This document shows, in pieces, positions 18,401-26,173 of a DNA stretch of 64,000 nt. The notes under the pieces were generated by a model. That model was not told where the DNA came from, made no database searches, and was given only the letters and a program-made list of their open reading frames with translations. The position numbers were made by a program, and so were the translations under genes. Position 1 is the first letter of the stretch, and each line of letters starts with the position of its first letter. Source of the DNA: Albimonas marina (GTDB lineage: Bacteria > Pseudomonadota > Alphaproteobacteria > Rhodobacterales > Rhodobacteraceae); the NCBI RefSeq assembly GCF_029223255.1, contig NZ_JARHUC010000009.1, positions 248,001 through 312,000 on the forward strand, given 5' to 3'.

Positions 18401-20049
18401 AGCGCCACGCCTATTACGGCCAGTACCAGGTGGCGATCGACGCGGGCGAGACGAACCCCGACGACCGCGGCCTGATCCGCGGCTTCGACAACCGCATGTA
18501 TGGCGACGGGGGAGCGTTCTACGACTGCTCCTTCATCGTCTCGAACTGCATCCAGACCCGGATCGACAACGCCTACCGGGTGGAGAACTTCCGCAACCAG
18601 ATCGACGTCTGCCGCACCAACACCGCGCCCTCGACCGCCTTCCGCGCCTTCGGCGACATCCAGGGCAAGATCATCCTGGAAAGCGCCATCGACGACGCCG
18701 CCTTCGCGGTGGGCATGACCGCCGAGGCGGTGCGCGAGAAGAACCTCTACCAGCGCGGCGACGTCACGCCCTTCGGGCAGGCGCTGTCGTTCTGCTACAT
18801 CCGCGAGGTCTGGGACTGGCTGAAGACCGAGATCGGCTACGACGCGAAGCGCGCCGAGGTCGAGGCCTTCAACGCCGCGAACCGCTGGCGCAAGCGCGGC
18901 ATCGCCATGCTGCCGGTCAAGTACGGCTCGGGCTACAACCTCGCGATGCTCGAGCAGGCGACGGCGGTGATCTCGATCTACCAGGCCGACGGCACGGTGA
19001 TCATCCACCAGGGCGGCGTCGAGATGGGGCAGGGCCTGCTGACCCAGATGCGCCAGGTCGCGGCCTACGTGCTGAACCTGCCGATGGAGATGATCGTGAT
19101 CGAGGCGCCGCGCACCGCGGTGGTGCCCAACCCGACCTCGACCGGCGGCTCGACCGGCACGGCCTACAACGGCGAGGCGGTGCGGCGGCTGTGCGCGCAG
19201 ATGCGCGGGCGGCTGATGGAGTTCGCCCAGAAGATGCTGACCGAGAACGGGGACGAGTGGTGCCGCGCCCAGGGCATCGACTGGTGGAACCACGGGGCCG
19301 AGGGCTGGCGGGCCGAGACCGCGGCCGGCGACGGGCTGATCTGGCAGAAGCTGGTGGCGATGGCCTACGCCAACCGGGTCGGGCTGACCGCGGCCTTCAC
19401 CGCGCCGATCGCGGGCGGCGACACGCCCACGCCGGCGGTGGAATACAAGCCCCACGACCTGCAGCCGAAGATCCCGGGCTACGAATCCGACCCCGACGCC
19501 AACGGCGGCGCGTTCGACAATTTCGTGGGCTTCACCTACTCGGCCGCGGCTTCGGTGGTCGAGGTGGACGTGCTGACCGGCGAGACCAAGATCCTCTCGT
19601 CCGACATCGCCTACGACATGGGCTGGAGCCTGAACCCCGCCGTCGACATCGGCCAGGTCGAGGGCGCCTTCGTGCAGGGGATCGGCTACGTGCTGACCGA
19701 GCGGCTCGCCTTCCAGCCCGACGGGCCGGAGGCGGGGCGGCTCAACACGCTCAACACCTGGCGCTACAAGCCGCCCGCGGTCACCACCATCCCGCTCGAG
19801 ATGAACGTGCGCCTGTTCCCGCGCGACCTGGTGCCGTTCCCGCCGGCGCCGGATGCGGGCGTCCTGTCCTCCAAGGAGGTCGGCGAGCCGCCGCTGGTGC
19901 TGGCGACCAGCGTGTTCCTCGCGGTGAAGGGGGCGGTGCGCGCCTCGCGCCTCGAGCGGGGCCTTCCGGGCCTCTTCCGTCTCGACGCCCCGTGCACCGT
20001 CGACACGGTGCGCGAGGCCTGCGCGGTCGATCCCGCATCCTTCGCCTGA
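15484..20049 (+). CDS. Single-chain xanthine dehydrogenase/aldehyde oxidase-type molybdoenzyme
   Basis: 1521 residues combining all three parts of the xanthine oxidase family in one chain. (1) Two [2Fe-2S] domains: Cys44, 49, 52, 74, then Cys186, 189, 221, 223. (2) An FAD domain, about 290-620 (IVRNAATIGGNLMLV). (3) A molybdenum domain, about 660-1500 (VGGGFGGKTEQT, NTAPSTAFRAFGDIQGK, VEMGQGLLTQM, catalytic Glu in SSKEVGEPPLV). It hydroxylates an aldehyde or N-heterocycle with water. Bacteria usually split these domains over two or three genes, so the animal-like fused form is less common. About 72 extra residues separate Cys74 from Cys186. GTG start with GGGGGAG eight bases upstream. No XdhC insertion factor is nearby; substrate unknown. 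Confidence 0.9.
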   Translation: MSSSQVTFFLNGRRVALSDPDPDLLLIDWLRSPQVGLAGPKKPCGQGGCGGCTVILSRWDEGRGEVEHRAVNSCLRPVCALDGLSVTTIEGTGAARKPNPPSLHHAEVYSRHAPAPGVQSARLQAARDAAEDKREAVLAAVKACADGPAEVSATLAPEAEPHPSEVEHEGMNLVAWRLAANNGSQCGYCSVGFVMNMSEFLSSNPRATKREIEQALDGNLCRCTGYRPILTAMKTFASDWTEADEAARMKCVLDDDAASQKPASSIVIPFPEAAKAPPQPVDVTGPRQAWRTPADVAALLAMMREGDPSARRLVSANTSFGIYKEEYEDACVLIDVRGLPELSPPTEIAETALRVAASMTYTDLIALLEAQMEARGEVETGPDGDRLYPVGTALGALHHMAMRTAGRIVRNAATIGGNLMLVLHHIAKGEPFPSDLATALVGVGAEVEHLDARQVDGAPGRSTVEALVAACAADPGLPDALVLLAFHLPAQAGGDLLLPQKTALREVNAHSLVNAASRLSVAGQAVSAAVLVFGGVAPFPWRAGKTEALMRALPLTLASAPALAESIRAETEAELARWRDRMAGLPSEGVPDAYRVQLAVSYVFKTLVNAIVRTGGAVPPDVASVAETAWGRWPVSDGRQSWKSRSFEQPVGVPYIKHMAMDQTSGQVHYAHELAVPPLTVFASLAQSARALADFSWRVPGEETTSVARLRDHLSATFPGFIDIITAQDIPDGGVNLQGMGADQPVFADGTVDYVGQCLALIGADDPQTAERIADYVSASCVTWRERAPRPGEPEWWSRPVLTLEDAIRVGSIFPDWPKRQNFVSHIWRIVRPGSRLDWVQAVEDPLDRESFVRPGTVDGVACRIVGGAQSAGAQIHFYMEPQAAVAELMDDRRMVLRPSTQSPMEMHQTAAMALGAMYNHVQVDVPQVGGGFGGKTEQTRFVVGPTAVAARAMKRPVRLALDRERDTAMIGKRHAYYGQYQVAIDAGETNPDDRGLIRGFDNRMYGDGGAFYDCSFIVSNCIQTRIDNAYRVENFRNQIDVCRTNTAPSTAFRAFGDIQGKIILESAIDDAAFAVGMTAEAVREKNLYQRGDVTPFGQALSFCYIREVWDWLKTEIGYDAKRAEVEAFNAANRWRKRGIAMLPVKYGSGYNLAMLEQATAVISIYQADGTVIIHQGGVEMGQGLLTQMRQVAAYVLNLPMEMIVIEAPRTAVVPNPTSTGGSTGTAYNGEAVRRLCAQMRGRLMEFAQKMLTENGDEWCRAQGIDWWNHGAEGWRAETAAGDGLIWQKLVAMAYANRVGLTAAFTAPIAGGDTPTPAVEYKPHDLQPKIPGYESDPDANGGAFDNFVGFTYSAAASVVEVDVLTGETKILSSDIAYDMGWSLNPAVDIGQVEGAFVQGIGYVLTERLAFQPDGPEAGRLNTLNTWRYKPPAVTTIPLEMNVRLFPRDLVPFPPAPDAGVLSSKEVGEPPLVLATSVFLAVKGAVRASRLERGLPGLFRLDAPCTVDTVREACAVDPASFA

Positions 20050-20090
20050 GCCACGCCCCGAAGAAGAGCGCAGCCCCAATGGAGGCCGTC

Positions 20091-21566
20091 ATGACCCATC
20101 TCCAGACCCCGAACGCCCCGGCGCGACGCAGGACGCGGCGCGCGGGCCCGCCGCTCGTCGTGGCGCTGGCCCTCGTCGTCGCCGGACCGGCGGCCGCGCA
20201 GGGCGTGTCCTCGGTGAACCCGAACTGCCCGTCGAACGCGACGAAGCCGCTGCCGCCGGGGACCATGCCCACGGCGAAGGTCGCCCCCGCCGACGCCATC
20301 GCGCGGCCAGGCCCGTTCCCGGACTTCGGCTTCATGGTCTCCGCCTCCGAGTACCACGAGTGCTGGAGCGACCAGCCCGTCTTCCGCCTGAAGACCGACT
20401 ACCCGAGCGAGAAGCCCGAGGCCCTGCCGGCCTTCATGGAGATCGACTTCCGCACCGATCCGCAGGCCTACCTGATGGCGGTGCGCGACTACGCCTTCGC
20501 CGGCAACCTGCCGCACTGGGACCCGTTCCAGAACGCCGAGGCGCGCTGGTATCACCTGCCGTGGCTGCATTCCGCCACCGCCGCCTATCCGCCCAACGGC
20601 GGCACCGAGGGCTTCCGCGGCCTGATCAAGGAGGCGCCGCTCAGCCCCGGGCAGCTCGGTCCGGGCCAGCTGGGGCAGGACGGGGGCTATTCCGTCTACG
20701 CCACCACCCTGGTGAACGAGCAGGCGGGCTGGCTGCTGGGCCGGATGTGGGCGGACCCGCGGAACCCCGACCCCCGCGTGACCGACGCCCGCTACGGCGG
20801 CGGCTTCCCGGAGGGGACGGTGTTCGCGAAGCTCCTGTTCACCGATGCGCCCAAGGGCGTGGACGACCTGCCGTTCCTCGAGAACCCGCTCGCCTGGATG
20901 GCCTACATCACCCCCGACTTCTGGACCGGCGCGACCCGGGAGGTCACGCAGGTGAACCTGCTGCAGATGGACGTCGCCGTGCGCGACAGCCGGGCGCCGG
21001 TCACGCAGTGGGTCTTCGGCACCTTCGCCTACAACGGCGCCCTGAACCGCGAGAACCCGTTCGAGAACCTCGTTCCCGTCGGGCTGATGTGGGGCAACGA
21101 CCCGGACGACACGACGAACCGCACCACCCCCTTCCCCCCCACGAAGACCGAGCCGAACCCCGACCTGAAGGAGACGGTGATCTTCGAGAGCCCCGACCTG
21201 CCGCCCCAGCACCTGGGCTGGAACGGGCGGCTGAACGGGCCGGCGGACCTCAACACCACCTCCTGCATGTCCTGCCACATGGCCGCGCAGTACCCCGCGG
21301 TGGTCTCGCTGGTGCCCGACGGGGCGGTGCCCGACGGCGGCCCGCGCCCTCCGACCCAGGGGGGGAGCGAGGCGTGGATGAAGTGGTTCCAGAACATCCC
21401 CGCCGGAAGCTCGATGAGCGAGTCCGCCTACTCGACCGACTTCTCCTTCCAGGTGGCGATCGGGCTGACCAACTTCTTCGCCGCCCGCGACGCCGCCTCC
21501 GAGGGGATGTGGGCCGAGGAGTTCGAGCTCGCCCCCGTCCCCATCCAGCGCGGCTTCGCCGACTGA
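20091..21566 (+). CDS. Secreted c-type cytochrome, single CxxCH
   Basis: 491 residues. A signal peptide (RAGPPLVVALALVVAGPAAAQG) exports it to the periplasm. One heme-c motif, Cys392-Met-Ser-Cys-His396 (TTSCMSCHMAAQYP), lies near the C-terminus; the long N-terminal domain (PFPDFGFMVSASEYHECWSD) is not recognised. It follows the fused molybdoenzyme by 41 bases and is presumably co-transcribed. It may take electrons from a periplasmic or membrane dehydrogenase and pass them on, but the molybdoenzyme itself looks cytoplasmic. The ATG at 20091 has GGAGG five bases upstream and is preferred to the ATG at 20079. Confidence 0.82.
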   Translation: MTHLQTPNAPARRRTRRAGPPLVVALALVVAGPAAAQGVSSVNPNCPSNATKPLPPGTMPTAKVAPADAIARPGPFPDFGFMVSASEYHECWSDQPVFRLKTDYPSEKPEALPAFMEIDFRTDPQAYLMAVRDYAFAGNLPHWDPFQNAEARWYHLPWLHSATAAYPPNGGTEGFRGLIKEAPLSPGQLGPGQLGQDGGYSVYATTLVNEQAGWLLGRMWADPRNPDPRVTDARYGGGFPEGTVFAKLLFTDAPKGVDDLPFLENPLAWMAYITPDFWTGATREVTQVNLLQMDVAVRDSRAPVTQWVFGTFAYNGALNRENPFENLVPVGLMWGNDPDDTTNRTTPFPPTKTEPNPDLKETVIFESPDLPPQHLGWNGRLNGPADLNTTSCMSCHMAAQYPAVVSLVPDGAVPDGGPRPPTQGGSEAWMKWFQNIPAGSSMSESAYSTDFSFQVAIGLTNFFAARDAASEGMWAEEFELAPVPIQRGFAD

Positions 21567-21577
21567 GCGCAGGCGAG

Positions 21578-21596
21578 GACGCCGAGCCGGGGCGTC
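21578..21596 (+). terminator. Possible hairpin after the cytochrome gene
   Basis: GACGCC and GGCGTC form six-base arms around a seven-base loop, 11 bases after the cytochrome stop and in the gap between convergent genes. There is no T-run, so this is a weak terminator call. Confidence 0.3.
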
Positions 21597-21624
21597 GTCC
21601 CGGCCCGGCGCGGCCGCGGAGCGC

Positions 21625-22836
21625 TCAGCCGCTGCGCACCTCCCGGAAGGGGCGGCCGCGGTCCGGCTCCGCCTCGCGCGGAAGGCCCAGGACGCGCTCG
21701 GCGATGATGTTGCGCTGGATCTGGTCGGTGCCGCCGCCGATGGAGGTGAAATAGGCGTTCAGCGCCAGGAAGTTGGCGTCGTCGGCGAGCGGATGCTCGG
21801 GCCCGTCCAGCAGGCTCTGCGCGCCCAGGATCGCGGTGCGCATCCGCGCCTCCTCGTGCAGCACGCGGCTCATCGCCAGCTTGCCCAGCGACATCACGGG
21901 GGAGGAGGTGTCCCCCCGCTCCAGCGCCGCCTTGCCGCGGGCGTTGTTCAGCGCCAGCAGCCGGCGCAGCGCGACGACGCCCGCCAGGTCCTGGCGCAGC
22001 GCGGGGTCGTCCAGCCGCCCCTGCGCGCGGGCCAGCGCCACGAGGTCGTCCGAGATCCGCTCCCGCCGCGCGCCGCGGGGGCCTTCGCCCATCACGCCCC
22101 GCTCGTAGGCGAGCGCGGTCTGCAGCACCCGCCAGCCGCCGTTCAGCGGACCCACGACATTGGTCGCCGGCACGCGGGCGTCGGTGAGGAAGACCTCGTT
22201 GAAGTGCGCCTCGCCGGTGACCTGGGGCAGGGGGCGGACCTCGACCCCCGGCTGCTTCATGGGCAGCATGAAGAAGGTGATGCCGGCGTGCTTGGGCGCC
22301 TCCCAGTCGGTGCGCGCGATCAGCATCCCGTAGTCGGCATGGGCGGCGCCCGAGGTCCACACCTTCTGCCCGTTCACGACGTAGTCCTCGCCGTCCCGGT
22401 CCGCGCGCGTGCGGATCCCCGCGAGGTCGGAGCCGGCGGCAGGCTCGCTGTAGAGGAGGCAGGTGGTCAGCTCCCGGCGCAGCAGCGGGGGGATCATCGC
22501 GCGCTTCAGGCCCTCGTCGCCCAGGTCGAAGATCGTGCAGGCGGCGAGGTTCGACTTGTCCTGCCGGGCGCCGGGGGCGCCGACGCGCGCGAATTCCTCG
22601 TCCACCACCAGGGCCTGGTCGGTGGTCAGGCCGCGTCCGAACCAGCTCTCGGGCCAGGTGGGCACGCCCCAGCCGGCCTCGAGCACGCGCACGAACCAGG
22701 CCTTCACCTCGGCGGGCAGGGCCCACTTGTCCTCGATGGGGGGCAGGTCGTCGCGCCAGTTCGCCTCCAGCCAGGCGCGGACCTCGGCGCGCAGCGTCTC
22801 GACGTCGGGGGCGGGGGCGGTCGATGCAGGGGTCAT
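21625..22836 (-). CDS. Acyl-CoA dehydrogenase (first FadE-type subunit of a pair)
   Basis: 403 residues with the full acyl-CoA dehydrogenase layout: an N-terminal helical domain, a middle beta domain (LLYSEPAAGSDLAGIRTRA and YVVNGQKVWTSGAAHADYGM, FAD and substrate contacts) and a C-terminal helical domain. The MCAD-type Glu in the EGT motif is replaced by Gly (IGGGTDQIQRNII); a candidate catalytic Glu is in LAYERGVMGEG, the position used by isovaleryl-CoA-type enzymes. It introduces an alpha-beta double bond in an acyl-CoA. The second ACAD gene sits three bases upstream, the arrangement of heteromeric alpha2beta2 enzymes acting on bulky acyl-CoAs. Confidence 0.9.
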   Translation of the reverse strand: MTPASTAPAPDVETLRAEVRAWLEANWRDDLPPIEDKWALPAEVKAWFVRVLEAGWGVPTWPESWFGRGLTTDQALVVDEEFARVGAPGARQDKSNLAACTIFDLGDEGLKRAMIPPLLRRELTTCLLYSEPAAGSDLAGIRTRADRDGEDYVVNGQKVWTSGAAHADYGMLIARTDWEAPKHAGITFFMLPMKQPGVEVRPLPQVTGEAHFNEVFLTDARVPATNVVGPLNGGWRVLQTALAYERGVMGEGPRGARRERISDDLVALARAQGRLDDPALRQDLAGVVALRRLLALNNARGKAALERGDTSSPVMSLGKLAMSRVLHEEARMRTAILGAQSLLDGPEHPLADDANFLALNAYFTSIGGGTDQIQRNIIAERVLGLPREAEPDRGRPFREVRSG

Positions 22837-22839
22837 GGC

Positions 22840-23946
22840 TCAGCCTCCGATCGCGGACAGGAAGCGCTCGCGGTGGAGCGGGGAGGGACCGAACAGCTGC
22901 GCCGTGGCGCGCGCCCGGCGCAGGTAGAGGTGGGCGGGATGCGCCCAGGTGAAGGCGATGCCGCCGTGCATCTGGATCGCGTCGGCGGCGACCCGCCCGT
23001 AGGCCTCGGCGCAGGCGAAGGCGGCCAGCGGCACGGCCTCCCCGGCGCGCGCCCCGCCCTCGGCCAGCGCCTCGGCGGCGTCGCGGGCGGCGGAGATCGC
23101 GGTCTCCACGTCCAGCAGCCGGTCGGCGGCCATGTGCTTGATCGCCTGGAAGCTGCCGATGGGCCGGCCGAACTGGATGCGGTCGCGGGCGTAGTCGACG
23201 GTCATGTCGAAGACCCGCCGCGCGCCGCCGGCCTGCTCCCCCGCCATCGCGACGAGGACGAGGTCGAGCGCCGCCTGGATCGAGGCCCAGCCCGGAGCGC
23301 CGACCCGCGTCGCGGGCGCGTCGCGGAAGGCGATCCGCGCCAGCCGCAGGGTCCGGTCGAAGGTGGGGAGGGGAGCGACGCTCACGCCCGGCGCGTCGGC
23401 GGGGAGCGCGAAGAGGGCGATCTCCCCATCCGTGCGCGCCGCGACCAGCAGCAGGTCGGCGACCTGGCCGTGGGTGACGTAGTCCGCGACGCCGCTCAGC
23501 GCGGCCGTCCCGCCCGCGCCCGTGGCCGAGACCGCGACGCCCGCCGGCGTCCAGTCCCCGCGCGCCGAGGTCAGCGCGGCGGTGGCGAGGGTCGTGCCCG
23601 CGGCGATGCCCGGCAGGTGCGCCGCCTGCGCCGCGCGGTCGCCGCTGGCGGCGAGCAGCCCGGCGGCCAGCACCGAAGAGGACAGGAAGGGCGAGCAGAG
23701 CAGCGCCGCGCCCATCGCCTCGGCCACCAGCTCCAGCTCGACCGGGCCCAGGCCGGCGCCGCCGAACTCCGGATCGACGATCAGGCCGACGACGCCCATC
23801 GCGGCCAGCTCGCGCCACAGGGCGGGGTCATGGCCCGTCTCGGTCTCCATCGTCGCGCGCACCTGCGCCTCGTCGCTGCGGTCGCGCAGCAGCGCGGCGA
23901 TCGCGTCGCGGATCGCGCCGCGCTCTTCGATCGTGGTGTGTTTCAC
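22840..23946 (-). CDS. Acyl-CoA dehydrogenase (second FadE-type subunit)
   Basis: 368 residues, a shorter and more divergent member of the same superfamily. Landmarks: LRDRSDEAQVRATME at the N-terminus, VVGLIVDPEFGGAGLGPVELELVAEAMG, YARDRIQFGRPIGSFQAIKHMAAD, and IQMHGGIAFTWAHPAHLYLRRA near the C-terminus. The canonical middle-domain FAD contacts are eroded, as in the partner subunit of heterotetrameric enzymes (FadE26/27- or ChsE-like). First gene of a two-gene operon with a three-base gap. Natural substrates of such pairs are often sterol side chains or branched acids; nothing local identifies the substrate. Confidence 0.88.
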   Translation of the reverse strand: MKHTTIEERGAIRDAIAALLRDRSDEAQVRATMETETGHDPALWRELAAMGVVGLIVDPEFGGAGLGPVELELVAEAMGAALLCSPFLSSSVLAAGLLAASGDRAAQAAHLPGIAAGTTLATAALTSARGDWTPAGVAVSATGAGGTAALSGVADYVTHGQVADLLLVAARTDGEIALFALPADAPGVSVAPLPTFDRTLRLARIAFRDAPATRVGAPGWASIQAALDLVLVAMAGEQAGGARRVFDMTVDYARDRIQFGRPIGSFQAIKHMAADRLLDVETAISAARDAAEALAEGGARAGEAVPLAAFACAEAYGRVAADAIQMHGGIAFTWAHPAHLYLRRARATAQLFGPSPLHRERFLSAIGG

Positions 23947-24165
23947 CTCGGCATCCTCCCGGCGGTCTTGTCGACGGCGGCCGCGCAGGGCCGCCGGCCC
24001 GCCTTCACCGGGCGGGTCCGGACACCACCGTAAGGTTGCCTTCGATCATTTTCCAAGCGCGGAGATTGAAAGGCCGAGGGTTCGCCTCCGCCGGAAGCGC
24101 CGGTTCGGCGCCTCGGCCCGGCCTCCGTTTCCACGGCCTTCGGATCCCAGGTTCGCCCCGCGCGG

Positions 24166-26172
24166 CTACTTGCTGTCCGCCGCGACCGACCCGTCCCAGT
24201 CGGGCGGCGGAGGGGCCGCGCGGAACGCCTCCGCCTGGCGGATCATCGCGGCGGCGTAGTCGGCGGCGGCCGGCTCCAGGGCCGCAAGCCTGCGCCAGCG
24301 CTCCGCGGCGCCGGACCAGTCGCGGCCGCGGTAGAGGCGCAGGGCCTCGGCCTGCAGCGTCGTCGCCCCGGCGGCGGGCCAGAGCGCGGCCGGCACGTGG
24401 ATGCGCGTCGGCGCCGCCCGGCCCTTCACCGCGATCAGGTCCAGCTCGACCAGGGCCGGCGCCTCCGCCGCCTCCGCGGCCAGGGCGGCCGCGCCCTCGC
24501 CGACCAGGACCGTCGCGCCGTAGCGCTTCGTCAGCCCCTCCAGCCGGGCGGCCAGGTTCACCGGATCGCCCAGCGCCGTGTAGTCGAAGCGGCGGTCCGA
24601 GCCCATGTTGCCCACCACGCAGTCCCCGCTCTCGATCCCGATCCCGCAGGCGAGCCCGATGGGCGGCAGGCCGGCGGCGCGCGCCTCGGCGTCGATGCGC
24701 GCGGACAGGCGGTCCATGCGGCGGGCGGCCTCCAGCGCCGCGGCGACGGCCCTTGCGGCGTGGTCGGGCTGGTCGAGGGGCGCGTTCCACACGCCCATCA
24801 CGCAGTCGCCGATGTACTTGTCGACCATGCCGCCGCTTTCCAGCACCGCGTCGGCGATCTCGGTCAGGGCGCGGTTCAGGATCCCGGTCAGCGCCTCGGG
24901 GCGGTCCTTCATGCGCTCGGTCAGGGTGGTGAAGCCGCGCAGGTCGCAGAACATCAGCGTCGTCGTCCGCCGCTCGCCCCCCAGGCGCAGCGCCGCCGGG
25001 TCCTCGGCCAGGCGGCGCACCATCTCGGGAGCCAGATACCGTTCGAAGGCGCGCAGGATGCGGCGGCGGGCCAGCCGTTCGCGCGCGTGGTCGAGCCCGG
25101 CATGACCGAGCCCGGCGACGAGCGCGGCGAAGGCGGGCGCGGCGGGCACCAGCCAGACCCCGCCGGCGAGCCCCGCCGCGCAGGCCGCCGCCGCCGCCAG
25201 CGCGACGCCGGCCGCCGCGGCGGCGCCCGCCGGCGGAGGGACCCGGCGGGCGAGCGCCACGGCCGCCGCCGCGGCCGCCATCGCCGCCAGCGCCGTCGCC
25301 CAGCCGGGCGCCGGGACCGTCCAGCGCCCGCGGGCCAGCGTCTCGATCGCGCGGGCATGCATCTCGACGCCCGAGGCGAGGCCGGCGCCCCGCGTGGTCC
25401 AGGCGGTGCGGAACCGGTCCGGCCCGGCCTCCGTCGCGTCGGGTCCGGCGCGCAGGTCGAAGCCGACCAGCGCCACGCGCCCGCGCAGCAGGTCCGGCGG
25501 CAGCATCCGCGCGGCGTCGAGCGCCTGGTAGACCGAGACCCGCGCCATCGCCCCGGGCGCCCGCGACACGTCGATCAGCGCGCCGGCCGGCGGCGTGGGC
25601 GCCCCGGCCAGCGCCTGGGCGGCGAAGGCGTCCGGCCCCGTCGGCAGCGCCCTCAGCGCCCCGTCGGGGTCGAGCGGCAGGCCCACCTCGCCGCAGCGCG
25701 CGCCTTGGCCGGCGAAGACCGGGGCGGGCGTCACCTGCTGGGTCAGCACGCCCTGCGCCGTCTCGATCCGCGCCTCGTCGCAGGCGAGCGTCACGTCGGG
25801 CCCCAGCGCCGCGGCGAGCGCCGCGTCCTCGGCCGGGTCGGAGGGGTCGGCGAACAGGATGTCCACCGCGATGGACGCGGCGCCGGCGGCGCGCAGGGAC
25901 TCGATCAGCCGCGCATGCAGGCTCCGCGGCCAGGGCCAGGGCAGGCCGATCTCGGCGAAGGAGGGCTCGTCGACGGCGACGATCACCACCGGCGACGGCC
26001 CGGCGGGCGCCGGCAGCCGCGTCGCCGCCTGGTCGTAGGCGATCCGGTCGAGGGGCGCGAAGACCCCGGCGAGCCCCAGCGCCGCCGCCGCGACGCCGGC
26101 GAGCGCGGCCACGGCGAGGCTCGCGCGAAGGGAGGCGCGGGCGGCCCCGCGGTTCGCCGCGTCCGCGGCCAT
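24166..26172 (-). CDS. CHASE2-domain class III nucleotidyl cyclase
   Basis: 668 residues: an N-terminal helix (19-40), an extracytoplasmic CHASE2 sensor (about 45-285), a cluster of helices (about 288-358) and a cytoplasmic class III cyclase catalytic domain (about 400-585). Catalytic residues are intact: metal Asp410 (FCDLRGFT) and Asp456 (KYIGDCVMG), and transition-state Asn539 and Arg543 (VNLAARLE). Base-selecting positions read as Lys452 and Thr532, the pair typical of bacterial adenylate cyclases, so cAMP is the predicted product. The tail (590-668) has one TPR-like unit. Third gene of an operon, one base after the FecR-TPR gene, implying that the outer-envelope protein and the cyclase act together. 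Confidence 0.9.
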   Translation of the reverse strand: MAADAANRGAARASLRASLAVAALAGVAAAALGLAGVFAPLDRIAYDQAATRLPAPAGPSPVVIVAVDEPSFAEIGLPWPWPRSLHARLIESLRAAGAASIAVDILFADPSDPAEDAALAAALGPDVTLACDEARIETAQGVLTQQVTPAPVFAGQGARCGEVGLPLDPDGALRALPTGPDAFAAQALAGAPTPPAGALIDVSRAPGAMARVSVYQALDAARMLPPDLLRGRVALVGFDLRAGPDATEAGPDRFRTAWTTRGAGLASGVEMHARAIETLARGRWTVPAPGWATALAAMAAAAAAVALARRVPPPAGAAAAAGVALAAAAACAAGLAGGVWLVPAAPAFAALVAGLGHAGLDHARERLARRRILRAFERYLAPEMVRRLAEDPAALRLGGERRTTTLMFCDLRGFTTLTERMKDRPEALTGILNRALTEIADAVLESGGMVDKYIGDCVMGVWNAPLDQPDHAARAVAAALEAARRMDRLSARIDAEARAAGLPPIGLACGIGIESGDCVVGNMGSDRRFDYTALGDPVNLAARLEGLTKRYGATVLVGEGAAALAAEAAEAPALVELDLIAVKGRAAPTRIHVPAALWPAAGATTLQAEALRLYRGRDWSGAAERWRRLAALEPAAADYAAAMIRQAEAFRAAPPPPDWDGSVAADSK

Positions 26173-26173
26173 C

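Noticed and set aside
15055-20079. 5-kb open frame antisense to the fused molybdoenzyme
   Set aside because: Composition is His/Arg/Gly-rich with no recognisable domain, while the sense frame matches a full enzyme with all cofactor motifs.
24166-26172. Calling the cyclase a uridylate/cytidylate cyclase (PycC)
   Set aside because: The base-selecting positions read Lys and Thr, the bacterial adenylate cyclase pair, and the protein has a CHASE2 sensor unlike soluble PycC enzymes.
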